A stretch of 37,326 bases of DNA from Planctomycetota bacterium (GTDB lineage: Bacteria > Planctomycetota > UBA1135). Under the pieces are notes generated by a model. The model was not told where the DNA came from, searched no databases, and was given only the letters and a program-made list of their open reading frames with translations. The position numbers were made by a program, and so were the translations under genes. The stretch is taken from positions 1 through 37,326 of the forward strand of contig JALUVI010000155.1 of the NCBI GenBank assembly GCA_027020785.1, written 5' to 3'. Of this stretch, positions 29,947-37,326 are shown one piece after another (the stretch's first letter is position 1; every line of letters begins with the position of its first letter).

Positions 29947-30779
29947 CCTCCGACACCGCCGCCGAACGCGACCTGGAGACCGCCCGCGCCCTGGCCGAGG
30001 AGGCGGGGCGGCTCCTCCTCGCGTGGCGGGAGCGGCTCGACGAGATGGAGGTGGGCAGCAAGTCGGCGGCGCGCGACCTCGTGACCGAGGCCGACCTCGC
30101 CAGCGAGCGCCTGCTGCTCCAGGGGCTGGAGCGCGCCTTCCCGCACGACGGCGTCCTCGCCGAGGAGAGCGGACGCCACGGCGGCGACGGGCCGGCGTGG
30201 TACGTGGACCCGCTCGACGGCACGGTCAACTTCGTCCACCGCCTGCCGATGTTCGCGGTCAGCCTGGCCCGGGTGGTGGACGGCGAACCCGAGCTCGCCG
30301 TGGTCCACCTGCCGCTCCTCGGCGAGACCTTCACCGCACGGCGCGGTGGCGGGGCTCGTCTCGGCCGCCGCCAGTTGCGGGTCAGCGCAGCCGACCGCCT
30401 CGCCGACGCCCTGCTCGCCACCGGCTTCCCGTACCGCCGCCACGTCCTCGTCCGCAACAACCTCGAGGAGTTCGTGCGCCTGTTCCTGCACCAGCGCGGC
30501 ATCCGCCGCATGGGCTCGGCGGCGTGCGACCTCGCCTACGTCGCCGCCGCCCGCCTGGACGCCTTCTGGGAGCTCCACCTCGCGCCCTGGGACGTCGCCG
30601 CCGGCGGGCTGCTCGTGCGCGAGGCCGGCGGCGTGGCGGACACCTTCCGACCGGGCGGCGACTGGCTCCACGGCCGCAACCTCCTCGCCGGCCCCGCGCC
30701 CCTGGTCGCCGAACTCCGCCGGCTCCTGCTGGCCGACCGGGGCCCCGACTACCCCGAACTCGGGGAACGCGAGGCGTGA
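29943..30779 (+). CDS. Inositol monophosphatase family protein
   Basis: ARDLVTEADLASERLLLQGL; AEESGRHGGDGPAWYVDPLDGTVNFVHRLPMFAVSLA; WELHLAPWDVAAGGLLVREAGG. Confidence 0.95.
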   Translation: MTSDTAAERDLETARALAEEAGRLLLAWRERLDEMEVGSKSAARDLVTEADLASERLLLQGLERAFPHDGVLAEESGRHGGDGPAWYVDPLDGTVNFVHRLPMFAVSLARVVDGEPELAVVHLPLLGETFTARRGGGARLGRRQLRVSAADRLADALLATGFPYRRHVLVRNNLEEFVRLFLHQRGIRRMGSAACDLAYVAAARLDAFWELHLAPWDVAAGGLLVREAGGVADTFRPGGDWLHGRNLLAGPAPLVAELRRLLLADRGPDYPELGEREA

Positions 30780-33700
30780 GCGCCGACCGCGCCGACCACC
30801 TGCGGATCCGCGGGGCGCGCGCCGGCAACCTCCGCGAGCTCGACCTGGAGTTGCCGCTCGGCGCCTGGACCGCGGTCCACGGACCGAGCGGCGCCGGCAA
30901 GAGCGCGCTCCTCTTCGGCGTGCTCGCCCCGGTGGCGCGGCGCCGCTTCCGCGTCCTGGCCGACCCCGCCGCGCTGCCGGAGAGCGAGCTCGGCTGGCTC
31001 GAGCGGGTGGCCGACGAGGTCGCCCACCTGCCGCCGGTGGTCGCCAGCGCCGGCGAAGTGCCCCGCGGCCGCCGCGGCGTCCGGCTCGGCGACGCCTGGC
31101 GCGCCTGGGAACTCCTCGACCGCACCTGGCGCGCCCACGGCGAGTGCCGCTGCCCCGCCTGCGGGCACGCGTGGCGGCCCTGGACGCCGCAGACCGTCGC
31201 CGCCGAACCGTGGTCGGAGGGCGCGGTCCTCCACGTCTTCCGTGTCGGCGGGGGCGAGGAGCGCGACGCGCTGCTCGCCGCCGGCTGGACCCGCTGGCGG
31301 CGGGCCGAAGCGTCGGCGCTGGAGCGCCTGGAGGAGGCGCCCGACGTCCTGCCGGACGACGCCCTCCTCCTGCTCGACCGGATGCGCTTCCGCGACGAGC
31401 GCCGCGAGCGCCTCGCCGAGGCGCTGGCCGAGGGACAGCGCTCGGGCCGCGCCCTGCGCCTCGAGTGCGACGGCGCGCCGCGCGTCCTCCCCGGCACGAC
31501 GCGTTGCCCCGCCTGCGCCGCGGCGCTGCCGCCGCCGCCCGCCCAACCCGGGCCCGAGGCCCCCGGGCGCGTCCTGGCGGGCCGCCCCTGGAACGCCTGG
31601 GCGGCGGCCCCGCTCCGCGACTGGCTCGACCTGCCGCTCGAGCGAGCCGACCCTGCGGCGCGGCGGCTCGACCTGCTCGAGCGCTGCGGCCTCGGCCACC
31701 TCGCGCCGAACCGCACCCTCGGCTCGCTGTCCCTCGGTGAAGCGCGCCGCGTCGAGCTGGTGTCGTGGTTGGCCGTGGTCCGCCGCGGACAGCTCCTGCT
31801 CCTGGACGAGCCCGGTATGGGCCTCCACGGCCACGAGCGTCTGCTCCTGGCCGAGCTGCTCCACGAGCTCGTCGCCCGCGGCAACACCGTGCTCACGGCC
31901 GACCCGGCGCGCGAGTTCCTGGAAGCCGCCCACGGCTGGCTCGCCCTCGGCCCCGGCGGCGGCGAGGCCGGCGGCCGCATCGTCGCCCACGGCGGCCCCG
32001 ACGAGCTGCCGCCCGAGCCGCTGCCGCCGGCGCGCGACGCGCCGGTCGTCGACCGGCCGACGCTGGTCTTCCGCGACCTCCGCGCGCGCCACCTCGCCAT
32101 CCCCGAACTCGCCCTGCCGCTCCGCTCGGTCGTCGCCGTCTGCGGCGTCTCGGGAAGCGGCAAGTCCACCCTGCTGGAGGACGAACTCGTGCCCCGCCTG
32201 CGCGACGGTCGGCCCGGCCGCGACTTCGTCGGCGCCCTCCCCGAGGGCGGCGTCGGCGTCCTGCTGGAGCGCAAGCTCGGACACGCCGCGGTGAGCACCG
32301 TGGCCACCCTGTCCGGGGCCTGGAGCGAGCTCCGCGCCCTCTTCGCCGAAGGCGAGGAGGCGCGGATGCGCGGCCTCGCCGCCGCCGACCTCGGCCTGCG
32401 GCCCGGCGCCGGGGCCTGCGAGGCCTGCCGCGGCCGCGGCGCGACCCCCGAGGACCTGCCGTGCCCGACCTGCGACGGGCTGGGGCTGCGCCCCGACCTC
32501 CTCGAGCTGCGCCGCCGCGGACGTAGCCTGCGCTGGTGGCTGACCCGGCCGCTGGAGGACCTCCGCGTCCACCTGCCGCCGCGCAGCCGCCTGGCCCGCA
32601 TCCTCGAGCGCCTGGTCGCGCTCGGCCTCGGCCCGCGCCGCCTCGGCGAGCGCGGCCGCCACCTCTCGCTCGGCGAGCGCGGCCGCATCGCCCTGGCGCG
32701 GGCGCTCGCCACCGCCCGCGCCGACCGCCCGCGGCTGTTCCTGCTCGACGAGCCCTGTCTCGGTCTGCCGCACTCCGAAGCGCGTCGGGTGGTGGACCTG
32801 CTCCACCGACTCGTCGCCGAGGAGGGGCACTCCTTCTGGGTGGTGGAGCACCACGAACTGTTCCTGCGCGAGGCCGATCACCTGATCGAGCTCGGCCCGG
32901 GCGCAGGCGAGGCGGGCGGTCGCCTGCTCCATGCCGGGCCCCCGGCCGCACTGGACGGGGCCGACACCCCGACCGCGCGCTGGTGGCGGGCGCGCTCGGC
33001 CCCGCCGCCGGCGCCGCCGCCGCGCTCGGCGCCGGAACCGCCGCGCAGCGCGGTGCTGACCGGCGGTCTGGACGCCTCCGACCGCCGCGCGCTGGAAGCC
33101 CTCCTGCGCCGCGAGCTGGTGTCCCGCTCGCCGCTCGAGGCCGACCTCGCCGACGTCGGCGCCCCGGCCGGGGGGCCGAACGAGACCGACGCTGCGCCCG
33201 CCCGAGCGCTCGAAGGTGGGGGGGCGGCCCCTGCCGCCGTGCCCTGCGCCTGGCCGGTGACGCCCGGCCCGCGCCGCAGCCTGGGGGCGGTTCTGGGACT
33301 GGACTCGCTCCGCGAGCCCCTGCGCCGCCGGGCGGCGCCGCGCTGCCCGCGCTGCGGCGGCGCCGGGCCGTGGCCCGGACTCGAGGAGGCCGCCGCGGCC
33401 CACCCTCCGGGGCCGCACCTGTTCGTGCTGGAGCCGCCCGCGGCCTTCGTCGCCCGCGAGGAGCACGGCCGCCTGCTCCTCGCCGCCGGGCTGCGGCGCA
33501 CCCTGCGCCCGAACGGCGACGGTTTCGTCGAGCGTCGCGCCGGGCGAGGCGAGACGCCGCAGCTGGTCGCCGGAGAGCGCATCGTCCTCGACCGCTTCGC
33601 CGCCGACGAGCCGGACGCGCCGGGGCGGCTGCGCGACCTGCTCCACGCCCTCGAGTCCTTCGGTGCGGCGGCGCTCGAGGCGCGGGCCCCCGAGCCGCCG

Positions 33701-34840
33701 TTCGCCCCGCGCTGGACCTTCCACCCGGGACGCTGCCGCGACTGCGGCGCCGAGGTGGCGGCGCGACCGCACCTCGGCCCGCTCGACCTCGAGCGGCTCG
33801 GAGACGCCCGCCTCGGCGCCGTGCTCACGACCGTGGCCCGCGAGGCGCCGGAGCTGGAGGGCCCGCGGAGGCTCGCCGCTCTGCTCGCCGACACCGCCCT
33901 GCTGGAGCGGCGGCTCGGCACGCCCCTGGGCCGGCTGACCGCGCCCGAGGCCCGTCTGGCGCGGCTGGCGGGACTGCTGGCCTTCCCCGTTCCCGGCGTC
34001 CTGCTCCTCGCCGACGCTCCGCTCGCCGGCCTGCCCGCCGGGGTCGCGCGGCGCCTCGGGACCGCCATGCTCGACGACGACGCCGGCGGCGCCTTCCTCT
34101 TCACCGATCCGGAGGGCTTCGTGCGCCCGCCGGACGCTGGAGCGACGCCCGAGGTGGAGGCCGAGCCGCGGCCGCGCCCGATGGCGCTCGGCTTCGACCC
34201 CGACGCCTTCGCCGAGCCGCCGCGCGCCGCGGAGGCGATGCGACTGCGTGAAGCGCTCGGGCTGGAAGAGGCGCTGCGCCGCCACTTCCTGCGCACCGAC
34301 GAGGCCCGCGTGCTGGGGCTCGGCCCCGACGACCTCGACCGGCGGCGCTCGCCGCTGCGCTGCGCGCGCTGCGGCGGCGCGGGCGAGGAGCCGCTGCACC
34401 CCGCGACCGGGATCGCCTGTCCGGCCTGCGGCGGGAGCGGCTTCGGGCCACGCACCGCCCGGCTCGAGGACCGCGGCCTGTCCTGGAACGCCCTGGGACG
34501 GCGCACCGTGGCCGAGCTCGCGGTCCACTTCCGCGACACCCCGCGGCTCCACGCCGTGCTCGCCGAGGCCGCAGCGCTGGGGCTCGGCCCGCTGGCGTTG
34601 GACGCGCCGCTCGGGCGCCTGCCGCTCGGGGTGCGCTCCCTGGCTCCGCTCGCGGCCCGCGCCGCGGCGCTCGGCGAGGGCGGGGCGCGGGCCGACGACG
34701 TCCTCCGGGTGGCGCTGGCCGCGGCCGGGCTGACGCCCTTCCAGGCGGCGGCGCTGGTCCCTAGAATGGCGGGTTTCCGCGGCCTCGTCGCGGACCTCGA
34801 GTGGTCCGAGACCCATCCGGCCCTGCTTCCGTCCCCTTGA
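30776..34840 (+). CDS. Tandem UvrA-like ABC ATPase, 1354 aa, four UvrA-type half-units (two with Walker A, two degenerate)
   Basis: GTG start overlapping upstream stop (GTGA). Walker A GPSGAGKSAL and GVSGSGKSTL; signatures LSLGEARRVEL and LSLGERGRIAL; Walker B LLLLDEPGMGLH and LFLLDEPCLGL; UvrA-type Zn pairs CEACRGRG...CPTCDGLG and CARCGGAG...CPACGGSG; GPGAGEAGGRLLHAGPP. Confidence 0.88.
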   Translation: MSADRADHLRIRGARAGNLRELDLELPLGAWTAVHGPSGAGKSALLFGVLAPVARRRFRVLADPAALPESELGWLERVADEVAHLPPVVASAGEVPRGRRGVRLGDAWRAWELLDRTWRAHGECRCPACGHAWRPWTPQTVAAEPWSEGAVLHVFRVGGGEERDALLAAGWTRWRRAEASALERLEEAPDVLPDDALLLLDRMRFRDERRERLAEALAEGQRSGRALRLECDGAPRVLPGTTRCPACAAALPPPPAQPGPEAPGRVLAGRPWNAWAAAPLRDWLDLPLERADPAARRLDLLERCGLGHLAPNRTLGSLSLGEARRVELVSWLAVVRRGQLLLLDEPGMGLHGHERLLLAELLHELVARGNTVLTADPAREFLEAAHGWLALGPGGGEAGGRIVAHGGPDELPPEPLPPARDAPVVDRPTLVFRDLRARHLAIPELALPLRSVVAVCGVSGSGKSTLLEDELVPRLRDGRPGRDFVGALPEGGVGVLLERKLGHAAVSTVATLSGAWSELRALFAEGEEARMRGLAAADLGLRPGAGACEACRGRGATPEDLPCPTCDGLGLRPDLLELRRRGRSLRWWLTRPLEDLRVHLPPRSRLARILERLVALGLGPRRLGERGRHLSLGERGRIALARALATARADRPRLFLLDEPCLGLPHSEARRVVDLLHRLVAEEGHSFWVVEHHELFLREADHLIELGPGAGEAGGRLLHAGPPAALDGADTPTARWWRARSAPPPAPPPRSAPEPPRSAVLTGGLDASDRRALEALLRRELVSRSPLEADLADVGAPAGGPNETDAAPARALEGGGAAPAAVPCAWPVTPGPRRSLGAVLGLDSLREPLRRRAAPRCPRCGGAGPWPGLEEAAAAHPPGPHLFVLEPPAAFVAREEHGRLLLAAGLRRTLRPNGDGFVERRAGRGETPQLVAGERIVLDRFAADEPDAPGRLRDLLHALESFGAAALEARAPEPPFAPRWTFHPGRCRDCGAEVAARPHLGPLDLERLGDARLGAVLTTVAREAPELEGPRRLAALLADTALLERRLGTPLGRLTAPEARLARLAGLLAFPVPGVLLLADAPLAGLPAGVARRLGTAMLDDDAGGAFLFTDPEGFVRPPDAGATPEVEAEPRPRPMALGFDPDAFAEPPRAAEAMRLREALGLEEALRRHFLRTDEARVLGLGPDDLDRRRSPLRCARCGGAGEEPLHPATGIACPACGGSGFGPRTARLEDRGLSWNALGRRTVAELAVHFRDTPRLHAVLAEAAALGLGPLALDAPLGRLPLGVRSLAPLAARAAALGEGGARADDVLRVALAAAGLTPFQAAALVPRMAGFRGLVADLEWSETHPALLPSP

Positions 34841-36549
34841 GCTCCGACGACCGCCCGCTGATCCTCCAGTCCGATCTCTCGATCGTCCTGGAGACCGCGC
34901 ATCCCGACTTCGAGGCGATGCGCGACGGGCTCCTGCCGTTCGCCGAGCTGGTCAAGTCGCCGGAGTACCTCCACACCTACCGCGTGACGCCGGTCTCGGT
35001 GTGGAACGCGGCCGCCACCGGGATGGACGCCGACGCGGTGCTCGGCTTCCTCGAGGCCCACGCCCGCTACGGCGTGCCCGAGGTCTTCGCGCGCGAGGTC
35101 CGCTCCTGGTTCCACCGCGCCGACCTGTTCACCCTCCGCGCCGGTGACGACGGCGATTTGGTGCTGGAGTGCGCCGAGCCCGAGGTGCTGCGCGAGCTCC
35201 TCCACGACGTCGGCCTCGCCGAGCTCCTCGGCGTGGATCCCGCCGGGCTGGAGGGCGACCGGGTGCGCGTCGCGGCCGGCCTGCGGGGGCGGCTCAAGCA
35301 CGCGCTGGTCGGGCTCGGCTACCCGGTGCGCGACGTCGCCGGCTACGTCGAGGGCGCGCCGCTCGAGATCCGGCTGCGCCGGACCTCGCAGCGCGACGGC
35401 GCGCCCTTCGAGCTGCGGCCGTACCAGCGCGAGGCGGTCGAGGCCTTCCACCGCGGCGGCTCGGCGCTCGGCGGCTCCGGCGTGGTGGTCCTGCCCTGCG
35501 GCGCCGGCAAGACCGTGGTCGCGCTGGCGGCGATGGCCGCGGTGGGGGCGCACACCCTGGTGCTGACGCCGAACACGGTGGCGTTGCGGCAGTGGCGCGA
35601 GGAACTGCTCGACAAGACCGAACTGTCGCCGGAGGACGTCGGCGAGTACTCCGGCGAGTCCAAGGAGATCCGGCCCGTCACCCTGACCACCTACCAGATC
35701 CTGACCTACCGCCGCAGCAAGGAGGAGGACTTCCTGCACTTCGAGCTGTTCACGCGGCAGGACTGGGGACTGGTGGTCTACGACGAGGTCCACCTGTTGC
35801 CGGCGCCGGTGTTCCGCGCCACCGCCGAGATCCAGGCGCGGCGGCGGCTCGGGCTGACCGCGACCCTGGTCCGCGAGGACGGCAAGGAGGACGAGGTCTT
35901 CTGCCTGGTCGGGCCGAAGCGCTACGACGCGCCGTGGAAGGACCTGGAGCGGCGCGGCTACATCGCGGCGGTGCGCTGCGTCGAGGTCCGGGTGCCGATG
36001 GACCCCGACCTGCGGGTGCGCTACCTGGCGGCGACCAAACGCGCGCGGCTGCGGCTGGCGGCCGAGAACCCGGCCAAGGAGGACGTCGCCGCGGCGCTGG
36101 TCGAGCGCCACGCCGGCGAGCGCATCCTGCTCATCGGGCAGTACCTGGACCAGCTCCGCGCGCTCGCCCACCGGCTCGGGGTGCCGATGGTCCACGGCAG
36201 GATGCCGAACGAGGAGCGCGAGGAACTGTACGCCGCGTTCCGCGAAGGCCAGGTGCCGACCCTGGTCGTCAGCAAGGTCGGCAACTTCGCCATCGACCTG
36301 CCCGACGCCAACGTCGCCATCCAGGTCAGCGGCACCTTCGGCTCGCGGCAGGAGGAGGCGCAGCGGCTCGGACGCATCCTGCGACCGAAGCGTGACGGCG
36401 GTGGCGCCACGTTCTACAGTCTGGTCACCGAAGGCACCGTGGACCAGGACCACGCCGACAACCGACAGCGCTTCCTGGCCGAACAAGGCTACCGCTACGA
36501 GATCGTCCCCGCTGCGGCCGTGCTCTCGGAATCCCCCTCTCCCCGCTGA
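34837..36549 (+). CDS. XPB/Rad25-type DNA repair helicase (SF2)
   Basis: RPLILQSDLSIVLETAHPDFEAMRDGLLPFAELVKSPEYLHTYRVTPVSVWNAAATG; VVLPCGAGKTVVAL; VVYDEVHLLPAPVFR; GLTATLVREDGKEDEVFCLVGPKRYD; QVSGTFGSRQEEAQRLGRILRPK. TTG start overlapping upstream stop (TTGA). Confidence 0.92.
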   Translation: MSSDDRPLILQSDLSIVLETAHPDFEAMRDGLLPFAELVKSPEYLHTYRVTPVSVWNAAATGMDADAVLGFLEAHARYGVPEVFAREVRSWFHRADLFTLRAGDDGDLVLECAEPEVLRELLHDVGLAELLGVDPAGLEGDRVRVAAGLRGRLKHALVGLGYPVRDVAGYVEGAPLEIRLRRTSQRDGAPFELRPYQREAVEAFHRGGSALGGSGVVVLPCGAGKTVVALAAMAAVGAHTLVLTPNTVALRQWREELLDKTELSPEDVGEYSGESKEIRPVTLTTYQILTYRRSKEEDFLHFELFTRQDWGLVVYDEVHLLPAPVFRATAEIQARRRLGLTATLVREDGKEDEVFCLVGPKRYDAPWKDLERRGYIAAVRCVEVRVPMDPDLRVRYLAATKRARLRLAAENPAKEDVAAALVERHAGERILLIGQYLDQLRALAHRLGVPMVHGRMPNEEREELYAAFREGQVPTLVVSKVGNFAIDLPDANVAIQVSGTFGSRQEEAQRLGRILRPKRDGGGATFYSLVTEGTVDQDHADNRQRFLAEQGYRYEIVPAAAVLSESPSPR

Positions 36550-37326
36550 TGGCCGGCGTCCCCCTCGCCCGCGCGCTCGCGCAGCGCTCCGACTCGGAAC
36601 TGCTGGACCTGCACGACCGCTGGGTCGGCGGCGCGCCGCCGCGGGGGCGCGCGGCGCTGCTGCAGGAGCTGCGCAACGCCCTCGCCGACCCGGCCCGGGT
36701 GCGCGGCGAGGTCGCGGCCCTGTCCGACGAGGAGCAGGCCGTGTTCGAGGCCCTGTGCGCCCGCATCGGACCGACCGAGACGGCGCGGTTGCGCGAGGAC
36801 CTCGGGCCGGCCGCGCGCCGCAACGGCGACCTGGTGTCGTTGCTCGCCGACCTCCTCGCTCGTGGTCTGGTCGCGCGGCTCGCCGCCCGCAGCCCCGGCG
36901 CCGAGCCGCGGTGGGCGGTGCCGCGCGAAGTCGCCGCTGCGTTGCGCGCTCCGCGCACGGCTCCGGAAGGCGGCCCGCCGGCGCTGTCGCTCCTGGACTG
37001 GCTCGAGCGCAGGGCCGGGCAGACCGGCGGCGCGGCGCGCAAGCTCTACCGCCTGGTCGCCGACGAAGGCGGCATCCGCGCCCGCGTCGCCGGGCTGGAG
37101 GCGCCGCATCGTGAAGCGGTGCGCCGTCTCGCCGTGGACCACGGCGGGCTGCTCGCCTGGGACCGCGTGGACGAGCTCGGGGCGGGGGACGCGGAGGCCT
37201 TGGTCGAGGCCCTGGCCGGCGCCAGCCTCGGCGCCGCCGGCGAGCTCGACCTCGAGGACTTCGGTCTGCGCCAGCGCGGCCGGGTCGTCGCCCTGTTCCA
37301 CGAGGTCGTCGTCGCCGTACTGCAGG
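36549..37326 (+). CDS. Helicase-associated, winged-helix-like protein (3' truncated by window edge; absent from the supplied ORF list)
   Basis: Open frame from ATG 36549 to the window end: MAGVPLARALAQRSDSELLDLHDRWVGGAPPRGRAALLQELRNALADPARVRGEVAALSDEEQAVFEALCARIGPTETARLREDLGPAARRNGDLVSLLADLLARGLVARL...; ATG overlaps XPB stop by 1 nt. Confidence 0.75.
   Translation, partial: MAGVPLARALAQRSDSELLDLHDRWVGGAPPRGRAALLQELRNALADPARVRGEVAALSDEEQAVFEALCARIGPTETARLREDLGPAARRNGDLVSLLADLLARGLVARLAARSPGAEPRWAVPREVAAALRAPRTAPEGGPPALSLLDWLERRAGQTGGAARKLYRLVADEGGIRARVAGLEAPHREAVRRLAVDHGGLLAWDRVDELGAGDAEALVEALAGASLGAAGELDLEDFGLRQRGRVVALFHEVVVAVLQ

Noticed and set aside
29126-30775. 5' portion of the 1904-aa ORF that contains the UvrA-like protein
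   Set aside because: Overlaps dacB and IMPase in another frame with Arg/Pro/Ser-rich sequence; true start is the coupled GTG at 30776.
33000-33240. Pro/Ala-rich GC repeats in the UvrA-like gene as a possible mobile repeat
   Set aside because: Simple low-complexity linker between units 2 and 3, with no repeated copy elsewhere in the window.
34801-34836. GTG at 34801 as XPB start
   Set aside because: The TTG at 34837 forms a 4-nt TTGA overlap like other junctions in the operon, and family N-termini align from RPLILQSD.
32878-36486. 1202-aa minus-strand ORF opposite UvrA-like and XPB
   Set aside because: Antisense artefact of GC bias; no motif recognised, whereas both plus-strand genes show diagnostic motifs.

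Overview
This is a 37.3 kb, very GC-rich bacterial chromosomal window. It is densely packed and has no recognisable rRNA, tRNA, CRISPR array or mobile element. The lineage cannot be fixed from sequence alone; the gene content would fit Planctomycetota or a similar high-GC phylum. Recognisable housekeeping genes are thiC (3' part), an osmC-like gene, trpS, rnpA-yidD, lat (lysine 6-aminotransferase), an rlmN-like gene, a DHH phosphoesterase, tig-clpP-clpX, mnmG, purC, aroA, galE, an M28 peptidase, dacB (PBP4-type) and an inositol monophosphatase. The most unusual part is the right-hand third. An uninterrupted chain of genes with 1-4 nt stop/start overlaps (M28 peptidase > PBP4-type peptidase > IMPase > UvrA-like > XPB-type helicase > an ORF running off the window) ends in what looks like a DNA-repair module. 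Its core is a 1354-aa protein made of four UvrA-type half-units: two with Walker A motifs and two apparently ATPase-dead. It is translationally coupled to an XPB/Rad25-type helicase and a winged-helix-like partner. Other notable signals: repeated -10-like hexamers 6-8 nt upstream of start codons, suggesting leaderless transcription and start-codon corrections for purC and a sulfotransferase-like gene; a palindromic bidirectional -10 (CTAGAATAG) upstream of mnmG; a long in-frame N-terminal extension of lat; an apparently degenerate M1-like peptidase; and a large HExxH/TPR protein with a thioredoxin-like domain lacking CxxC. All calls come from reading motifs in the translations; no database search was run.
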